NCBI GenBank assembly: GCA_041309605.1
Contig: JBFYZH010000029.1
Coordinates: forward strand, 1 to 14,674
Reading direction: 5' to 3'
Origin: JALOPX01 sp041309605
GTDB taxonomy: Bacteria > Krumholzibacteriota > Krumholzibacteriia > Krumholzibacteriales > Krumholzibacteriaceae
DNA: 14,674 bases
This document shows positions 1 to 7,428 of this stretch, one piece after another. The translations under genes and the position numbers were made by a program. How positions within the stretch are numbered: the stretch's first letter is position 1; each line of letters begins with the position of its first letter. Below the pieces are notes generated by a model, which saw nothing but the letters and a program-made list of their open reading frames with translations, had not been told where the DNA came from and searched no databases.

Positions 1-120
1 TACCTGTGCGCGCGCGTTAATGCATCTGTTTCGCATGATGACGAAACGGTTGTAGGAGATCACGCACCAGAACAGAACGGCAAGGACAACCATTAAAAGA
101 AAAACGCCGGATAAATTCAC
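1..120 (-). CDS. lemA: LemA family protein, N-terminal part (cut by window edge)
   Basis: Only the first 40 codons are in the window. Reading from a GTG at 118-120 on the minus strand gives a short hydrophobic membrane segment (about residues 5-22) followed by SYNRFVIMRNRCINARAQV. This matches the start of LemA proteins: one N-terminal transmembrane helix, then a YNxxVxxRN...NAxxQ helix opening a cytoplasmic or periplasmic four-helix bundle. The biochemical role of LemA is unknown. The start is supported by an AAGGCGG Shine-Dalgarno-like stretch about six bases upstream; no other start codon lies in frame close by. It sits 64 bases downstream of the DUF2207 gene on the same strand, and LemA/DUF2207 pairs are common, so co-transcription is likely. 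The Cys in RNRC, where Val is usual, is a small oddity. The identification rests on a short stretch. Confidence 0.72.
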   Translation of the reverse strand, partial: MNLSGVFLLMVVLAVLFWCVISYNRFVIMRNRCINARAQV

Positions 121-184
121 GGTAAACCGCCTTTTGAAGTCTTGTTCTTGAAACTTTCCGGATCGTTCCGGCGAAGTGACACCT

Positions 185-2131
185 CTAGCCCGCGCTGCTC
201 GATCCTCCTCCTCCTCCTCCCCCTCCCCCTCCGCTGAATCCGCCTCCCGAAGAACTGGAGGTGGAAAGGGCCCTGGAAAGACTCTGAAGATTTTCTAATG
301 AGTGGTTCAAAGCGTCAATGGAATCGATCCCGCCCGGATTAAATGCATCGGTGGCGGCGGATCCCGCCAGGGGATGGAACCACAGTGGGGCCGGAATGGC
401 GGTATTGTATTCCCGGGCAAATAGCTTCAGGTTGGAAAGAAGCTTGTCGGCGACGCCGAGGGCGACGGCGTATACCAGATACTCTTCCCACATGGAAATA
501 AGCGAAGGTCCCGCGTCCTTCATCGCGGAAAAGTCGCTCATGAATTTCTTAAAGGCCATCCACCGTCTGTACTCCATGGAAGCTTCGCGGGTCCGCCGGG
601 CGAGCGGTATGGACATGATTATCCCGGCCGTTAAAAAGAGAATGCCGAAAAGAAAAGAGACCGGGTGGCTTGTCAGGGCAAACGTAGCCATCGTGAATGC
701 AGCGGCCGAAACAAGAGAAATGAAGATAAATTCCCTTTTGGCCTTTTCACTGACGGGGTCGTCTATCTTGAAGTGTTCCTTTTCGAAACCCTTTCGCAAT
801 TCCCTGGCCCGGGATTCCATGAAACCGAGGTACTTCGTTTTCGTTCCCGAAGTCTTCGCAGCCCACTTTTCTATTTCGCCGCTCGAAACGGAGGCGCCGT
901 TTCCGGCCTCCCGGAAAACGACGTTCAGCACGTCCTTTTCGAAATCCGTGAGGGGCCGCTCCCCCCTTTTCCCCGTTGTTTCCATTCCTCCAAGGAGGGA
1001 TTTTCCCTTATCGGTCAAATCGTAATGGAGAATCTTGTTTTTGAAAACGAGCGTTTTTTCTTCGATTTCGCTTATTTCCAGGTAACCGAACCTGGCGCAA
1101 TCGATAAGAGCGGCCGTGAAACTCTTCGACATTTCGTTGATCCGGACGCCGCTCTGTGTGAGGATTGCCGGCAGAACGGAGGGAGGGATGGCGCGCGGCG
1201 GCTGCCGCTCGTAAATGTTTCCGTAATCGGTCCGGTATTCGCGCCCGAATTTTCCGAAATACCATTTGTAGAAAAGCGCGAATCCCAACATGAAGACGAT
1301 CGCGCCGATAAAGGCGATCTTCAGGTCGCGGGCCCTTCGGGAGGCGCGCTCAACGCGTTTCGTCTCGTTTTCCCGCCATGTCTCGGTTATACGGCGTTCA
1401 TCCTCAAGGAGGCTGGAATGCGATTCCCCGCTCGTCGCGGGTGATTCGGGGAACAAGGCGGGGTCCAGCAGGACGCGCAACTCGAGAAAAGTGTTTTTTC
1501 TTATCGAATCCTGGCGCACCCTGGCGATGGAGCAGTCCTCGCTTATATCCAGCGATCCCGGTCTGGCGGTACCGTGGACGAAGACCTTGAACAATTCAGG
1601 ACTCGGGGACGGCGGGACGATCTCGATATGGACGCTCCCTATCCTTTCGTGATCGTCCTCTATGGCCTTCCAGTAGAATTGCGCGGCGTCCGCGTACCTC
1701 TGTACGGCGCCTGATATCGAGTAACGTATAATGAACCGTTTCGTCTCATTCTCCGCCGAATAGTACCATTTTAGTATCTCGGAACTTTCGCCGTCGCTTT
1801 TTTCAAATCGCAAGTCCTCCCCGGTATCGGCATCTTTCACGCCCATGAAATCTATCCCGTACAGCCCGTACTCTCCGCGGGTGCTCTTTTCGAGCTGTGC
1901 CCATGAGAAACTGCCGTCGAATCTGAAAGCGCGGGTCTCCTCGACAACGGCGCTTCCATCGGGCTGGAAACGGAATATTATCCCGATCTCCGGGTGGTCG
2001 TAACTTTTATCGGAGGCGGATGATTCTCCTAAAAGCGAGAGCATCGCTGAAATCACGAGAAGCAGAGTAACCGATTTCCTCCGAAGCCGGCCATGCGGCA
2101 ATGGCAGGTTTCCGCCTGCCGCCGGATTCAT
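185..2131 (-). CDS. DUF2207 family membrane protein
   Basis: A 648-residue predicted membrane protein of the DUF2207 family, whose function is unknown. Visible parts: signal peptide or N-terminal anchor (about 19-38), an extracytoplasmic beta-rich domain (40-240), a transmembrane helix (about 269-289) followed by the typical PPRAIPPSVLPAIL stretch, a cytoplasmic region with winged-helix-like character, two adjacent transmembrane helices (about 467-487 and 491-511), the family motif EEYLVYAVALGVADK (549-563) and a Ser/Gly-rich C-terminus (about 625-648) with ten consecutive glycines. The frame stays open up to 2347, but the ATG at 2129-2131 is preferred: it has GGAGGTGA about ten bases upstream and places the signal sequence at the N-terminus, while the longer form would overlap gatC. 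The next gene on this strand is lemA. Family assignment is confident; the role is not known. Confidence 0.88.
   Translation of the reverse strand: MNPAAGGNLPLPHGRLRRKSVTLLLVISAMLSLLGESSASDKSYDHPEIGIIFRFQPDGSAVVEETRAFRFDGSFSWAQLEKSTRGEYGLYGIDFMGVKDADTGEDLRFEKSDGESSEILKWYYSAENETKRFIIRYSISGAVQRYADAAQFYWKAIEDDHERIGSVHIEIVPPSPSPELFKVFVHGTARPGSLDISEDCSIARVRQDSIRKNTFLELRVLLDPALFPESPATSGESHSSLLEDERRITETWRENETKRVERASRRARDLKIAFIGAIVFMLGFALFYKWYFGKFGREYRTDYGNIYERQPPRAIPPSVLPAILTQSGVRINEMSKSFTAALIDCARFGYLEISEIEEKTLVFKNKILHYDLTDKGKSLLGGMETTGKRGERPLTDFEKDVLNVVFREAGNGASVSSGEIEKWAAKTSGTKTKYLGFMESRARELRKGFEKEHFKIDDPVSEKAKREFIFISLVSAAAFTMATFALTSHPVSFLFGILFLTAGIIMSIPLARRTREASMEYRRWMAFKKFMSDFSAMKDAGPSLISMWEEYLVYAVALGVADKLLSNLKLFAREYNTAIPAPLWFHPLAGSAATDAFNPGGIDSIDALNHSLENLQSLSRALSTSSSSGGGFSGGGGGGGGGGSSSAG
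204..232. repeat. CCT/CCCCCT low-complexity tract encoding poly-Gly
   Basis: A pyrimidine-only tract on the plus strand, made of CCT units and then CCCCCT-like units. It encodes the run of glycines (GGA/GGG codons) near the C-terminus of the minus-strand DUF2207 protein. Gly-rich tails are typical of the family. Simple tracts of this kind can vary in length by slippage; in multiples of three this would only change the glycine number. Confidence 0.7.
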
Positions 2132-2171
2132 TTTAAACAACGTCACCTCCAGAGCAATCATGATCCGGCAC

Positions 2172-2200
2172 ATCCTATAACAGATTGGAGAGACGGTCAA
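2172..2200 (-). promoter_or_regulatory. Putative sigma70-type promoter of the DUF2207-lemA pair
   Basis: On the minus strand TTGACC (2200-2195) is followed after exactly 17 bases by TAGGAT (2177-2172), giving five and four matches to the -35 and -10 consensus. The predicted start near 2165 leaves a leader of about 34 bases containing the GGAGGTGA ribosome site before the ATG at 2131. Found by reading only; no experimental support. Confidence 0.4.
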
Positions 2201-2241
2201 CAACGGTCGTTTAAGGGGAGGGAGGAGAAGGATGAGGATTG

Positions 2242-2271
2242 TTGACAGGAAGGGCCCCGGGCTGCTAGTTT
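2242..2271 (+). promoter_or_regulatory. Possible promoter of gatCAB
   Basis: A perfect TTGACA (2242-2247) lies 18 bases before TAGTTT (2266-2271), a poor -10 with three matches. It faces gatC and would start transcription near 2278, about 40 bases before the gatC ATG. It is the best candidate on this strand in the divergent 186-base intergenic region, but the weak -10 keeps this tentative. Confidence 0.3.
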
Positions 2272-2317
2272 CTGAGCGTTCCCGTACGGGCATCGATATC
2301 AGGCATGGAGCGGCCAA

Positions 2318-2617
2318 ATGAAATTTTCCGACGAGGATATGGAGCATCTGGAGAAGCTGGCGAATATCGATATCGATCCGGATTCAAGGGAGAGGCTCGT
2401 CCTGGATATGTCGAGGATAATCGGGTTTGTCGAAAAGCTTCAGGATACGTTGACCACGGGCGGGCAGGAACGGGTGGAGCAGGGCGGCATGGGGACACGT
2501 TTGCGTGAAGATATTCCGTCGGCTTGTCTCGAAAGGGACGTTGTGCTCGAACAGGCTCCAGACAGCCACAGGGGACACTTCAGGATCCCACCCGTGATTG
2601 ACGGGGAGATGACGTAA
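2318..2617 (+). CDS. gatC: Asp-tRNA(Asn)/Glu-tRNA(Gln) amidotransferase subunit C
   Basis: GatC is the small structural subunit that wraps around GatA and bridges it to GatB in the heterotrimeric amidotransferase, which converts misacylated Glu-tRNA(Gln) and/or Asp-tRNA(Asn) to the amidated forms in the cytoplasm. The 99-residue product has the family length and layout: an N-terminal helical pair (FSDEDMEHLEKLANIDIDP..., then MSRIIGFVEKLQ), a linker, the LREDIPS motif (62-68) and a C-terminal extended part (APDSHRGHFRIPPVI) matching the usual AP...G.F.VP pattern. A GGAG seven bases before the ATG supports the start. It is first of a gatC-gatA-gatB operon; gatA starts 27 bases after its stop. 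Assignment is firm from sequence plus context. Confidence 0.95.
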   Translation: MKFSDEDMEHLEKLANIDIDPDSRERLVLDMSRIIGFVEKLQDTLTTGGQERVEQGGMGTRLREDIPSACLERDVVLEQAPDSHRGHFRIPPVIDGEMT

Positions 2618-2644
2618 TTTGCGGGGACCAAGGAGACGGCAGGG

Positions 2645-4114
2645 ATGCAGCCTTTGACATCTTATTCAATAAGCCGGCTGCAGGAGATGTTCGCGCGTGG
2701 AACGGTCGGTCCGGTGGAGGTCGTACGGGCGTATCTCGACGAGATAGATTCGAAGGAAGGTGCCGTTAGGGCTTTCATAGAGACATCGCCCGACCAGGCC
2801 ATCGAAAGGGCGAAACGGCTCGAGAGGCTCGATCCGAAGGAATATCCGCTCTACGGAGTGCCGGTCGCGATAAAGGATAATATTTGCACATCACATCTTC
2901 ATACGACGTGCGCGTCGAAGATTCTCGCCGGTTATACACCGCCCTACGATGCCACGGCAGTCAGCAGGCTCCTCGATGCCGGAGCTGTTCTGATGGGAAA
3001 GACGAACCTCGACGAATTCGCCATGGGTTCTTCGACCGAGAATTCCGCCTTTAAGATAACCCGGAATCCCTGGAATACCGACTGCACTCCCGGCGGATCG
3101 AGCGGAGGTTCGGCTGCCGCGGTGGCGGCGGGGATGGTTCCTGTCGCGCTCGGTTCGGATACGGGCGGTTCCATACGGCAGCCGGCCGCCTTTTGCGGCG
3201 TGGTCGGGATGAAAGGGAGTTATGGAAGGGTATCGCGGTACGGCCTGGTCGCTTTTGCCAGCAGCTTCGACCAGATCGGGCCAGTGACGCGCGACGTCAT
3301 GGACTGCGCGATAGTCATGAAAGTGATCTCGGGGCATGACGCCATGGATTCCACCACACTTCCGGGGAATGGCAATGACATGCTCGGATCCATCGATAAG
3401 GGCATCGCAGGGCTGAAAGTGGCGATACCCGCGGGAATGTCGGGGTGGGGCATGGATGAAGACGTGAGGCATTCGATGGATGACACGGTGAAATTTCTGG
3501 AGACGTCCGGTGCGCGAGTCTCACAGGTTGAACTCCCGGACATGGATGTTTCGATGGCGTGCTACTACGTTCTCGCAAATGCCGAAGCCTCGTCGAACCT
3601 GGCGAGGTTTGACGGGGTAAAATACGGCTACAGGGCGGAAGCGGCGACACTTTCCGGGATGTACAGGGCGTCGAGAGGGGAAGGGTTCGGCGAGGAGGTC
3701 AAAAGACGGATCCTGCTCGGTACATATGTGCTTTCGTCGGGATATTACGACGCATATTACCTTAAAGCTCAAAATGTCAGGAAGATGATACGGGCGCGTT
3801 TCCAGGATGTTTTCGATGAAATCGATATAATAGCAATGCCCACGACCCCGACACCGGCTTTCGGCATAGGCGAGAAAGTGGATGATCCGGTAGCCATGTA
3901 CATGTCCGACATCTTTACGACGGGCGCGAACATCGCGGGAATACCGGCGATTTCCATACCTGCGGGATTGTCGCGGGAAGGTCTTCCCATCGGCATGCAG
4001 CTGATCGCAGGGGCCGGGAGGGAAGCCCTGCTTCTGGGCGCAGCCGGAGCGCTGGAAAAGAACTGCCGATTCAGGGAAAGGTGCCTTCCCGATCCTCGCA
4101 GATGGGGAGTCTGA
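2645..4114 (+). CDS. gatA: Asp-tRNA(Asn)/Glu-tRNA(Gln) amidotransferase subunit A
   Basis: GatA is the glutaminase of the complex: it hydrolyses glutamine and sends ammonia through a channel to GatB. It belongs to the amidase-signature family, and the Ser-cisSer-Lys triad is readable: Lys77 in VAIKDN, cis-Ser152 in GGSSGGSAAA, and nucleophile Ser176 in GSDTGGSIRQPA. The spacings (75 and 24) equal those of the characterised Staphylococcus aureus enzyme (Lys79, Ser154, Ser178). The SYGRVSRYGLVAFASSFDQI stretch is typical of GatA rather than other amidases. At 489 residues it has the usual length. The start has AGGAG nine bases upstream. Its stop is one base before the gatB start codon, indicating translational coupling. 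No defects seen. Confidence 0.97.
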   Translation: MQPLTSYSISRLQEMFARGTVGPVEVVRAYLDEIDSKEGAVRAFIETSPDQAIERAKRLERLDPKEYPLYGVPVAIKDNICTSHLHTTCASKILAGYTPPYDATAVSRLLDAGAVLMGKTNLDEFAMGSSTENSAFKITRNPWNTDCTPGGSSGGSAAAVAAGMVPVALGSDTGGSIRQPAAFCGVVGMKGSYGRVSRYGLVAFASSFDQIGPVTRDVMDCAIVMKVISGHDAMDSTTLPGNGNDMLGSIDKGIAGLKVAIPAGMSGWGMDEDVRHSMDDTVKFLETSGARVSQVELPDMDVSMACYYVLANAEASSNLARFDGVKYGYRAEAATLSGMYRASRGEGFGEEVKRRILLGTYVLSSGYYDAYYLKAQNVRKMIRARFQDVFDEIDIIAMPTTPTPAFGIGEKVDDPVAMYMSDIFTTGANIAGIPAISIPAGLSREGLPIGMQLIAGAGREALLLGAAGALEKNCRFRERCLPDPRRWGV

Positions 4115-4115
4115 C

Positions 4116-5546
4116 GTGATAACAGGCAAAGCGGTCTATGAGACTGTCGTGGGGCTCGAAGTCCACGCGCAACTTCTTACGCGGACCAAGCTGTTCTGCG
4201 GATGCCCGTCGTCCTATGGAGCCGAACCGAATACCCTTGTCTGCCCGGTATGCCTGGGCCTTCCGGGTTCCCTGCCCGTGCTGAACCGAGAGGCCGCGGG
4301 CATGGCGGTTCTCCTCGGGCTGGCTTTCGGCTGCTCCATCTCTAATCGCAGCGTTTTCGCCAGGAAAAACTATTTTTACCCGGATTGTCCTAAAAATTAC
4401 CAGATATCGATGTATGAAAACCCCCTTTGTACAAATGGAACCGCGATCATCGGCGAGAATGGACGGCGTGTCGGGATCGAAAGGATACATCTTGAAGAGG
4501 ATGCCGCAAAATTGATCCACGACGATAACGGCGCCAGCCTCGTCGATTTCAACCGGTGCGGAATACCGCTGGCGGAGATAGTGACGAGACCCGACCTTCG
4601 CTCGGGAAAGGAAGCCGCGGATTTCATGATCGGGCTCAGGCAGATCATGAGATATCTCGGGATATGCGATGGAAACATGGAGGAGGGTTCTATGCGCTGC
4701 GACGTCAATGTTTCCATCAGGACCGAAGGCTCGGCATCCTACGGGACGAGAACGGAGATCAAGAACCTCAATTCTTTCAGGGCGATCGAGGCCGGAATTG
4801 AATTCGAGATCGAAAGGCAGAAGGAACTGCTCTCTTCCGGGCGCAAGGTGATCCAGGTGACAAATCTGTGGGATGCCTCCGGCAAGCGTCTTGTCGCGAT
4901 GCGGGGAAAGGAGGAGGCCTACGATTACAGGTATTTTCCCGAACCGGATCTTCTGCCCCTTGTGCTGGACGAGACCCTTGTCGAGGACGCCGCCAAACGG
5001 ATGCCGGAGTTGCCAGATCCAAAGAAAATGAGGTTTCAGGAGGAATACGGTCTTTCCGCATATGATTCCGATGTTCTGACGTCTGAGAAGGGCGTCGCCG
5101 ATTATTTCGAGAGGGCGGCCGCACTGGCACAGGACCCGAAAACCGTATGCAACTGGGTAATGAGGGAAGTGCTGGGCGAAATGAAGAGGACCGGTGTGAC
5201 CATGGCCCGGTTTCCTGTCGCCCCTGAATCGCTGGCGGAGCTCGTCATCCTTGTAAAGGATGGCACAATAAGCGGCAGGGCCGGAAGGGAAGTGTTCCTG
5301 GAGATGTCGGCGACGGGGTGCGCGGCGGCGGAGGGGATGAAAAGGCTCGGATTGGAACAGATAAGCGCGCCTGAAAAACTGGAAGAATACGTCTCGGAGG
5401 TACTGCGGGAAAACGCGCCCGTGGTGGAGAGGTACAGGAGGGGGGAAGGGAAACTGATAGGGTTCCTCGTGGGAGAGGTAATGAAGAAAAGCGGAGGAAG
5501 GGCCGATCCGCACGCGGTCAACGAACTGCTCTCAAGAAAGCTCTGA
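4116..5546 (+). CDS. gatB: Asp-tRNA(Asn)/Glu-tRNA(Gln) amidotransferase subunit B
   Basis: GatB binds the misacylated tRNA, activates its side-chain carboxylate with ATP and amidates it with ammonia from GatA. The 476-residue product opens with the family signature VGLEVHAQLLTRTKLFCGC (12-30), followed by ...NTLVCPVCLGLPGSLP; Cys28, Cys30, Cys43 and Cys46 form a zinc-binding set found in many but not all GatB proteins. HLEEDAAKLIHD, DFNRCGIPLAEIVT and MRCDVNVSIR are further GatB blocks. The helical tail ends with LIGFLVGEVMKKSGGRADP and VNELL, the YqeY-like tRNA-recognition domain. The start is GTG (4116), with GGAG six bases upstream and one base after the gatA stop; the nearby ATG at 4102 is out of frame. 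GatCAB alone does not show whether the cell lacks GlnRS, AsnRS or both. Confidence 0.97.
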   Translation: MITGKAVYETVVGLEVHAQLLTRTKLFCGCPSSYGAEPNTLVCPVCLGLPGSLPVLNREAAGMAVLLGLAFGCSISNRSVFARKNYFYPDCPKNYQISMYENPLCTNGTAIIGENGRRVGIERIHLEEDAAKLIHDDNGASLVDFNRCGIPLAEIVTRPDLRSGKEAADFMIGLRQIMRYLGICDGNMEEGSMRCDVNVSIRTEGSASYGTRTEIKNLNSFRAIEAGIEFEIERQKELLSSGRKVIQVTNLWDASGKRLVAMRGKEEAYDYRYFPEPDLLPLVLDETLVEDAAKRMPELPDPKKMRFQEEYGLSAYDSDVLTSEKGVADYFERAAALAQDPKTVCNWVMREVLGEMKRTGVTMARFPVAPESLAELVILVKDGTISGRAGREVFLEMSATGCAAAEGMKRLGLEQISAPEKLEEYVSEVLRENAPVVERYRRGEGKLIGFLVGEVMKKSGGRADPHAVNELLSRKL

Positions 5547-5616
5547 CTCGGTTCCCTCCGGTTCGAGGGATATCCGTTTACATCTTGTCAGTATCATGCT
5601 CGTCATGGATTAATCG

Positions 5617-5645
5617 TTGAAAATAAACGGAATATATGGTACAAT
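5617..5645 (+). promoter_or_regulatory. Strong sigma70-like promoter of the 5741 gene
   Basis: TTGAAA (5617-5622) and TACAAT (5640-5645) are separated by exactly 17 bases, each with five of six consensus matches, in the most AT-rich stretch of the window. The -10 box is embedded in the perfect inverted repeat ATGGTA-CAA-TACCAT (5636-5650), which could be a repressor site. Transcription would start near 5652, leaving an 89-base leader before the ATG at 5741. Confidence 0.6.
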
Positions 5646-5702
5646 ACCATCAATAATCAGGATGAAGTGGTATGTTCAACAGACTGGTTATTTATCATTT
5701 TA

Positions 5703-5725
5703 CACGTGCGAAAAAACCACGTGCG
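5703..5725 (+). repeat. Direct repeat CACGTGCG x2 in the leader
   Basis: CACGTGCG occurs at 5703-5710 and 5718-5725, 15 bases apart, separated by an A-rich spacer and just upstream of the GGAGGGG ribosome site (5730-5736). Each copy holds the palindrome CACGTG. The copies can also pair with each other through CACGTG, forming a possible small stem near the ribosome site. Function unknown. Confidence 0.5.
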
Positions 5726-5740
5726 CAACGGAGGGGAATT

Positions 5741-6391
5741 ATGAGTTCTGCTAAAGTATTTATTTCTGCAGCTTTTGTCGTGTTCCTGTTTTCGACGGTT
5801 TCGGCCGAGATCGTCACGGAGCATATAGCGACTGACGCCGAGATGCTTTATTACCTCAGCGACACCCTTTTTGTCGCGGAGGGGAGAATTGGAGATCGGG
5901 GAGGGTACGCGACATTCGAACTCGACGTGGGAAACGACACGGGAGCGCCGGTGCAGACGGCGAATTACAACTGGCAAAGCGGGATCGTGGAACCGTTCAC
6001 GGTGTCGTTCGTGCGCTCCACGGGTCTCGTGTCCTTTTCACTCGGTGGACAGACACTCGAGTACACGACACCCTATTTCGATTTCGATCAGATATTCGTA
6101 AGGACGAGAGCGGTCGATGCGGGTACGTCCGTGGAAGTCGGTGAAATTGTCATAGACGGGGTCGGGGTAACCGATCATTCCGTTGCGGACGATACGTCTG
6201 GCCTCGATATCCTCTGGATACGCGGGGCCAGTCTCAACGACGGATTCGTTTTCCAGGGGAACGCCGTTCTCACGTGGACGGGCACTCCCCCGACACAGTC
6301 GAGGCTCGCCTTCCAGATCAAGGTGGGGAAACTCGGTGTCATCGCGAACGAGGATTTCAGCTGGGGCGCCATAAAAAGTCTCGATCGTTGA
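5741..6391 (+). CDS. Secreted beta-rich protein of unknown function
   Basis: A 216-residue protein with a clean Sec signal peptide (MSSAKVFISAAFVVFLFSTVSA, cleavage predicted after Ala22). The mature part lacks cysteines, is rich in Thr, Val, Gly and Asp, and alternates in a way that suggests an all-beta fold. Blocks such as FVAEGRIGDRGGYATFELDVG (44-64), EPFTVSF, VSFSLGGQTLEY, IFVRTRA and RLAFQIKVG (188-196) remind me of the 'choice-of-anchor W' surface-protein domain, but this is from memory and unverified. No C-terminal anchor such as PEP-CTERM or LPXTG is present. The frame is open from 5672, but the ATG at 5741 is chosen because GGAGGGG lies just upstream and the signal peptide then starts at residue 1. 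It is a single-gene unit with its own promoter and a strong terminator. Confidence 0.8.
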   Translation: MSSAKVFISAAFVVFLFSTVSAEIVTEHIATDAEMLYYLSDTLFVAEGRIGDRGGYATFELDVGNDTGAPVQTANYNWQSGIVEPFTVSFVRSTGLVSFSLGGQTLEYTTPYFDFDQIFVRTRAVDAGTSVEVGEIVIDGVGVTDHSVADDTSGLDILWIRGASLNDGFVFQGNAVLTWTGTPPTQSRLAFQIKVGKLGVIANEDFSWGAIKSLDR

Positions 6392-6413
6392 ACATGGATA
6401 AATCTTCATGCCT

Positions 6414-6447
6414 GAGCCGGCAGCGGGTCTGCCGGCTCTTTTGGTTT
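6414..6447 (+). terminator. Rho-independent terminator
   Basis: A perfect ten-pair GC-rich stem, GAGCCGGCAG (6414-6423) with CTGCCGGCTC (6429-6438), closes a five-base loop and is followed at once by TTTTGGTTT. It starts 23 bases after the stop of the secreted-protein gene and separates it from the lamin-tail gene downstream. Confidence 0.92.
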
Positions 6448-6598
6448 ATTTAAAATCGTATCCCGTAAAAGAAAAAAATTATGGACTCCGGCGCGGTTGT
6501 ATCGTATCATCGCGACCTCAACGGAATACCTTACGGCGGCGGGCCGTACAGGATGCGGGAACGCGGAACGTTTTCGCAGGGAAGTGAGGAGGATGATG

Positions 6599-7240
6599 AT
6601 GAGGAATTCATTCCGTTACTACATTCCTTTGATTCTGCTATGGTTTTCTTGCTTTTTTATCAATCCGCCGGTCGAGGCCCAGATTCTTCTTAACGAATTC
6701 ATGGCCGATCCCGCAAGGGACTGGGATGGAGACGGCGAATACAATTACCGCGACGACGAGTGGGTGGAGATCATAAATACCGGGAGTAAGGCGGTCGATC
6801 TTTCCGGTTACATGATCAGCGACGGGGTCGATGGATATTCCTGGAGATACGCTTTCCTCGGAACCCTCGCTCCCGGAGCGGTCACGGTCGTCTATGGAAG
6901 CGATTCGAGGGCCTGGGAGGAGTCGAACGGTTTCGCCGTATACGGTTTCAGCATGAACAACTCCGGGGACAGGATATCCCTCTTCCATGTGGAGGGAGAC
7001 GATACCCTTGTCGTCGATTATCTCGACTTCGGCGACAACGCGGCCGAGGACGACCGTTCTACGGGGCGGGTCGCCGACGACCCGAAGACCTGGAGGCAGT
7101 TTGACGCGTGGAACAAGTGCCCGGGGAGTTGCAATCCCCCGGGCAACGGGTGCGTGCCCACCCCGGGCCTTATCAACGACTGCGTGACGTCGGCTGAAAA
7201 CGTCTCCTGGAGTCACATAAAAAGCAGGTACATGAACTGA
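6599..7240 (+). CDS. Secreted lamin-tail domain protein
   Basis: A 213-residue exported protein: signal peptide at residues 1-27 (hydrophobic core YYIPLILLWFSCFFI, cleavage after PVEA), then one lamin-tail (LTD) domain. LTD hallmarks are ILLNEFMADP (29-38), DEWVEIINTGSKAVDLSGY (53-71), LGTLAPGAVTVVYG (87-100), and the closing TPG..N (188-193). An acidic DWDGDG loop (41-46) resembles a calcium-binding loop often seen in such domains. Four cysteines (174, 178, 185, 195) cluster at the end and could form disulfides after export. Bacterial LTD proteins often act at the cell surface or next to secreted nucleases; here the domain stands alone, so no role can be assigned. Three ATGs occur in a row (6593, 6596, 6599); the third has the best spacing (six bases) to AGGAGG at 6587-6592. 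No clear promoter or terminator was found around it. Confidence 0.85.
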   Translation: MRNSFRYYIPLILLWFSCFFINPPVEAQILLNEFMADPARDWDGDGEYNYRDDEWVEIINTGSKAVDLSGYMISDGVDGYSWRYAFLGTLAPGAVTVVYGSDSRAWEESNGFAVYGFSMNNSGDRISLFHVEGDDTLVVDYLDFGDNAAEDDRSTGRVADDPKTWRQFDAWNKCPGSCNPPGNGCVPTPGLINDCVTSAENVSWSHIKSRYMN

Positions 7241-7383
7241 TTCGTGGACGATGCCGCGGCAGTTTGCCGGATAACAACGACAGCATAAATCACGGCCCGC
7301 CGCCTGATGTCCGTTGTTCGGAACCGGGAAAATGCAGTCTGCGTCAATCCTCTGCATTCCTCCTGCGCGCACATGAGGGTATT

Positions 7384-7413
7384 TTGACTTTACTTGCATG
7401 ATGACTGTGTGAT
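7384..7413 (+). promoter_or_regulatory. Weak promoter candidate before the kinase gene
   Basis: TTGACT (7384-7389) lies 18 bases before TGTGAT (7408-7413), with five and four consensus matches. A start near 7420 would leave a leader of only about nine bases before the ATG at 7429, which would fit the lack of a ribosome binding site there. Tentative. Confidence 0.25.
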
Positions 7414-7428
7414 AGCGTCTGATCCGCA

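Noticed and set aside
318..1444. Plus-strand open frames of 235 and 259 residues opposite DUF2207
   Set aside because: Shadow frames of the real minus-strand gene; their composition shows no domain or signal and they overlap each other.
2132..2347. N-terminal extension of the DUF2207 reading frame (72 extra residues)
   Set aside because: It would overlap the start of gatC, bury the signal peptide, and lacks a ribosome site; the ATG at 2131 has GGAGGTGA upstream.
4071..5513. Minus-strand open frame of 480 residues opposite gatB
   Set aside because: GatB is unmistakable over the same bases; the antisense product is rich in His, Arg, Pro and Phe without recognisable domains, a typical codon-bias shadow.
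5553..5570. Possible terminator after gatB (TCCCTC / GAGGGA stem)
   Set aside because: Six-pair stem with six-base loop but no following T-run, so not supportable as an intrinsic terminator.
5672..5740. Earlier start of the secreted protein (23 extra residues)
   Set aside because: The extension is basic and would precede the signal peptide; no good ribosome site at 5672, while GGAGGGG directly serves 5741.
6481..6693. 70-residue open frame before the lamin-tail gene
   Set aside because: Overlaps the lamin-tail gene in another frame, with no ribosome site or recognisable feature.
7331..7358. Inverted repeat AATGCAG / CTGCATT between the lamin-tail gene and the kinase
   Set aside because: Only seven pairs with a 14-base loop and no T-run; could occur by chance.
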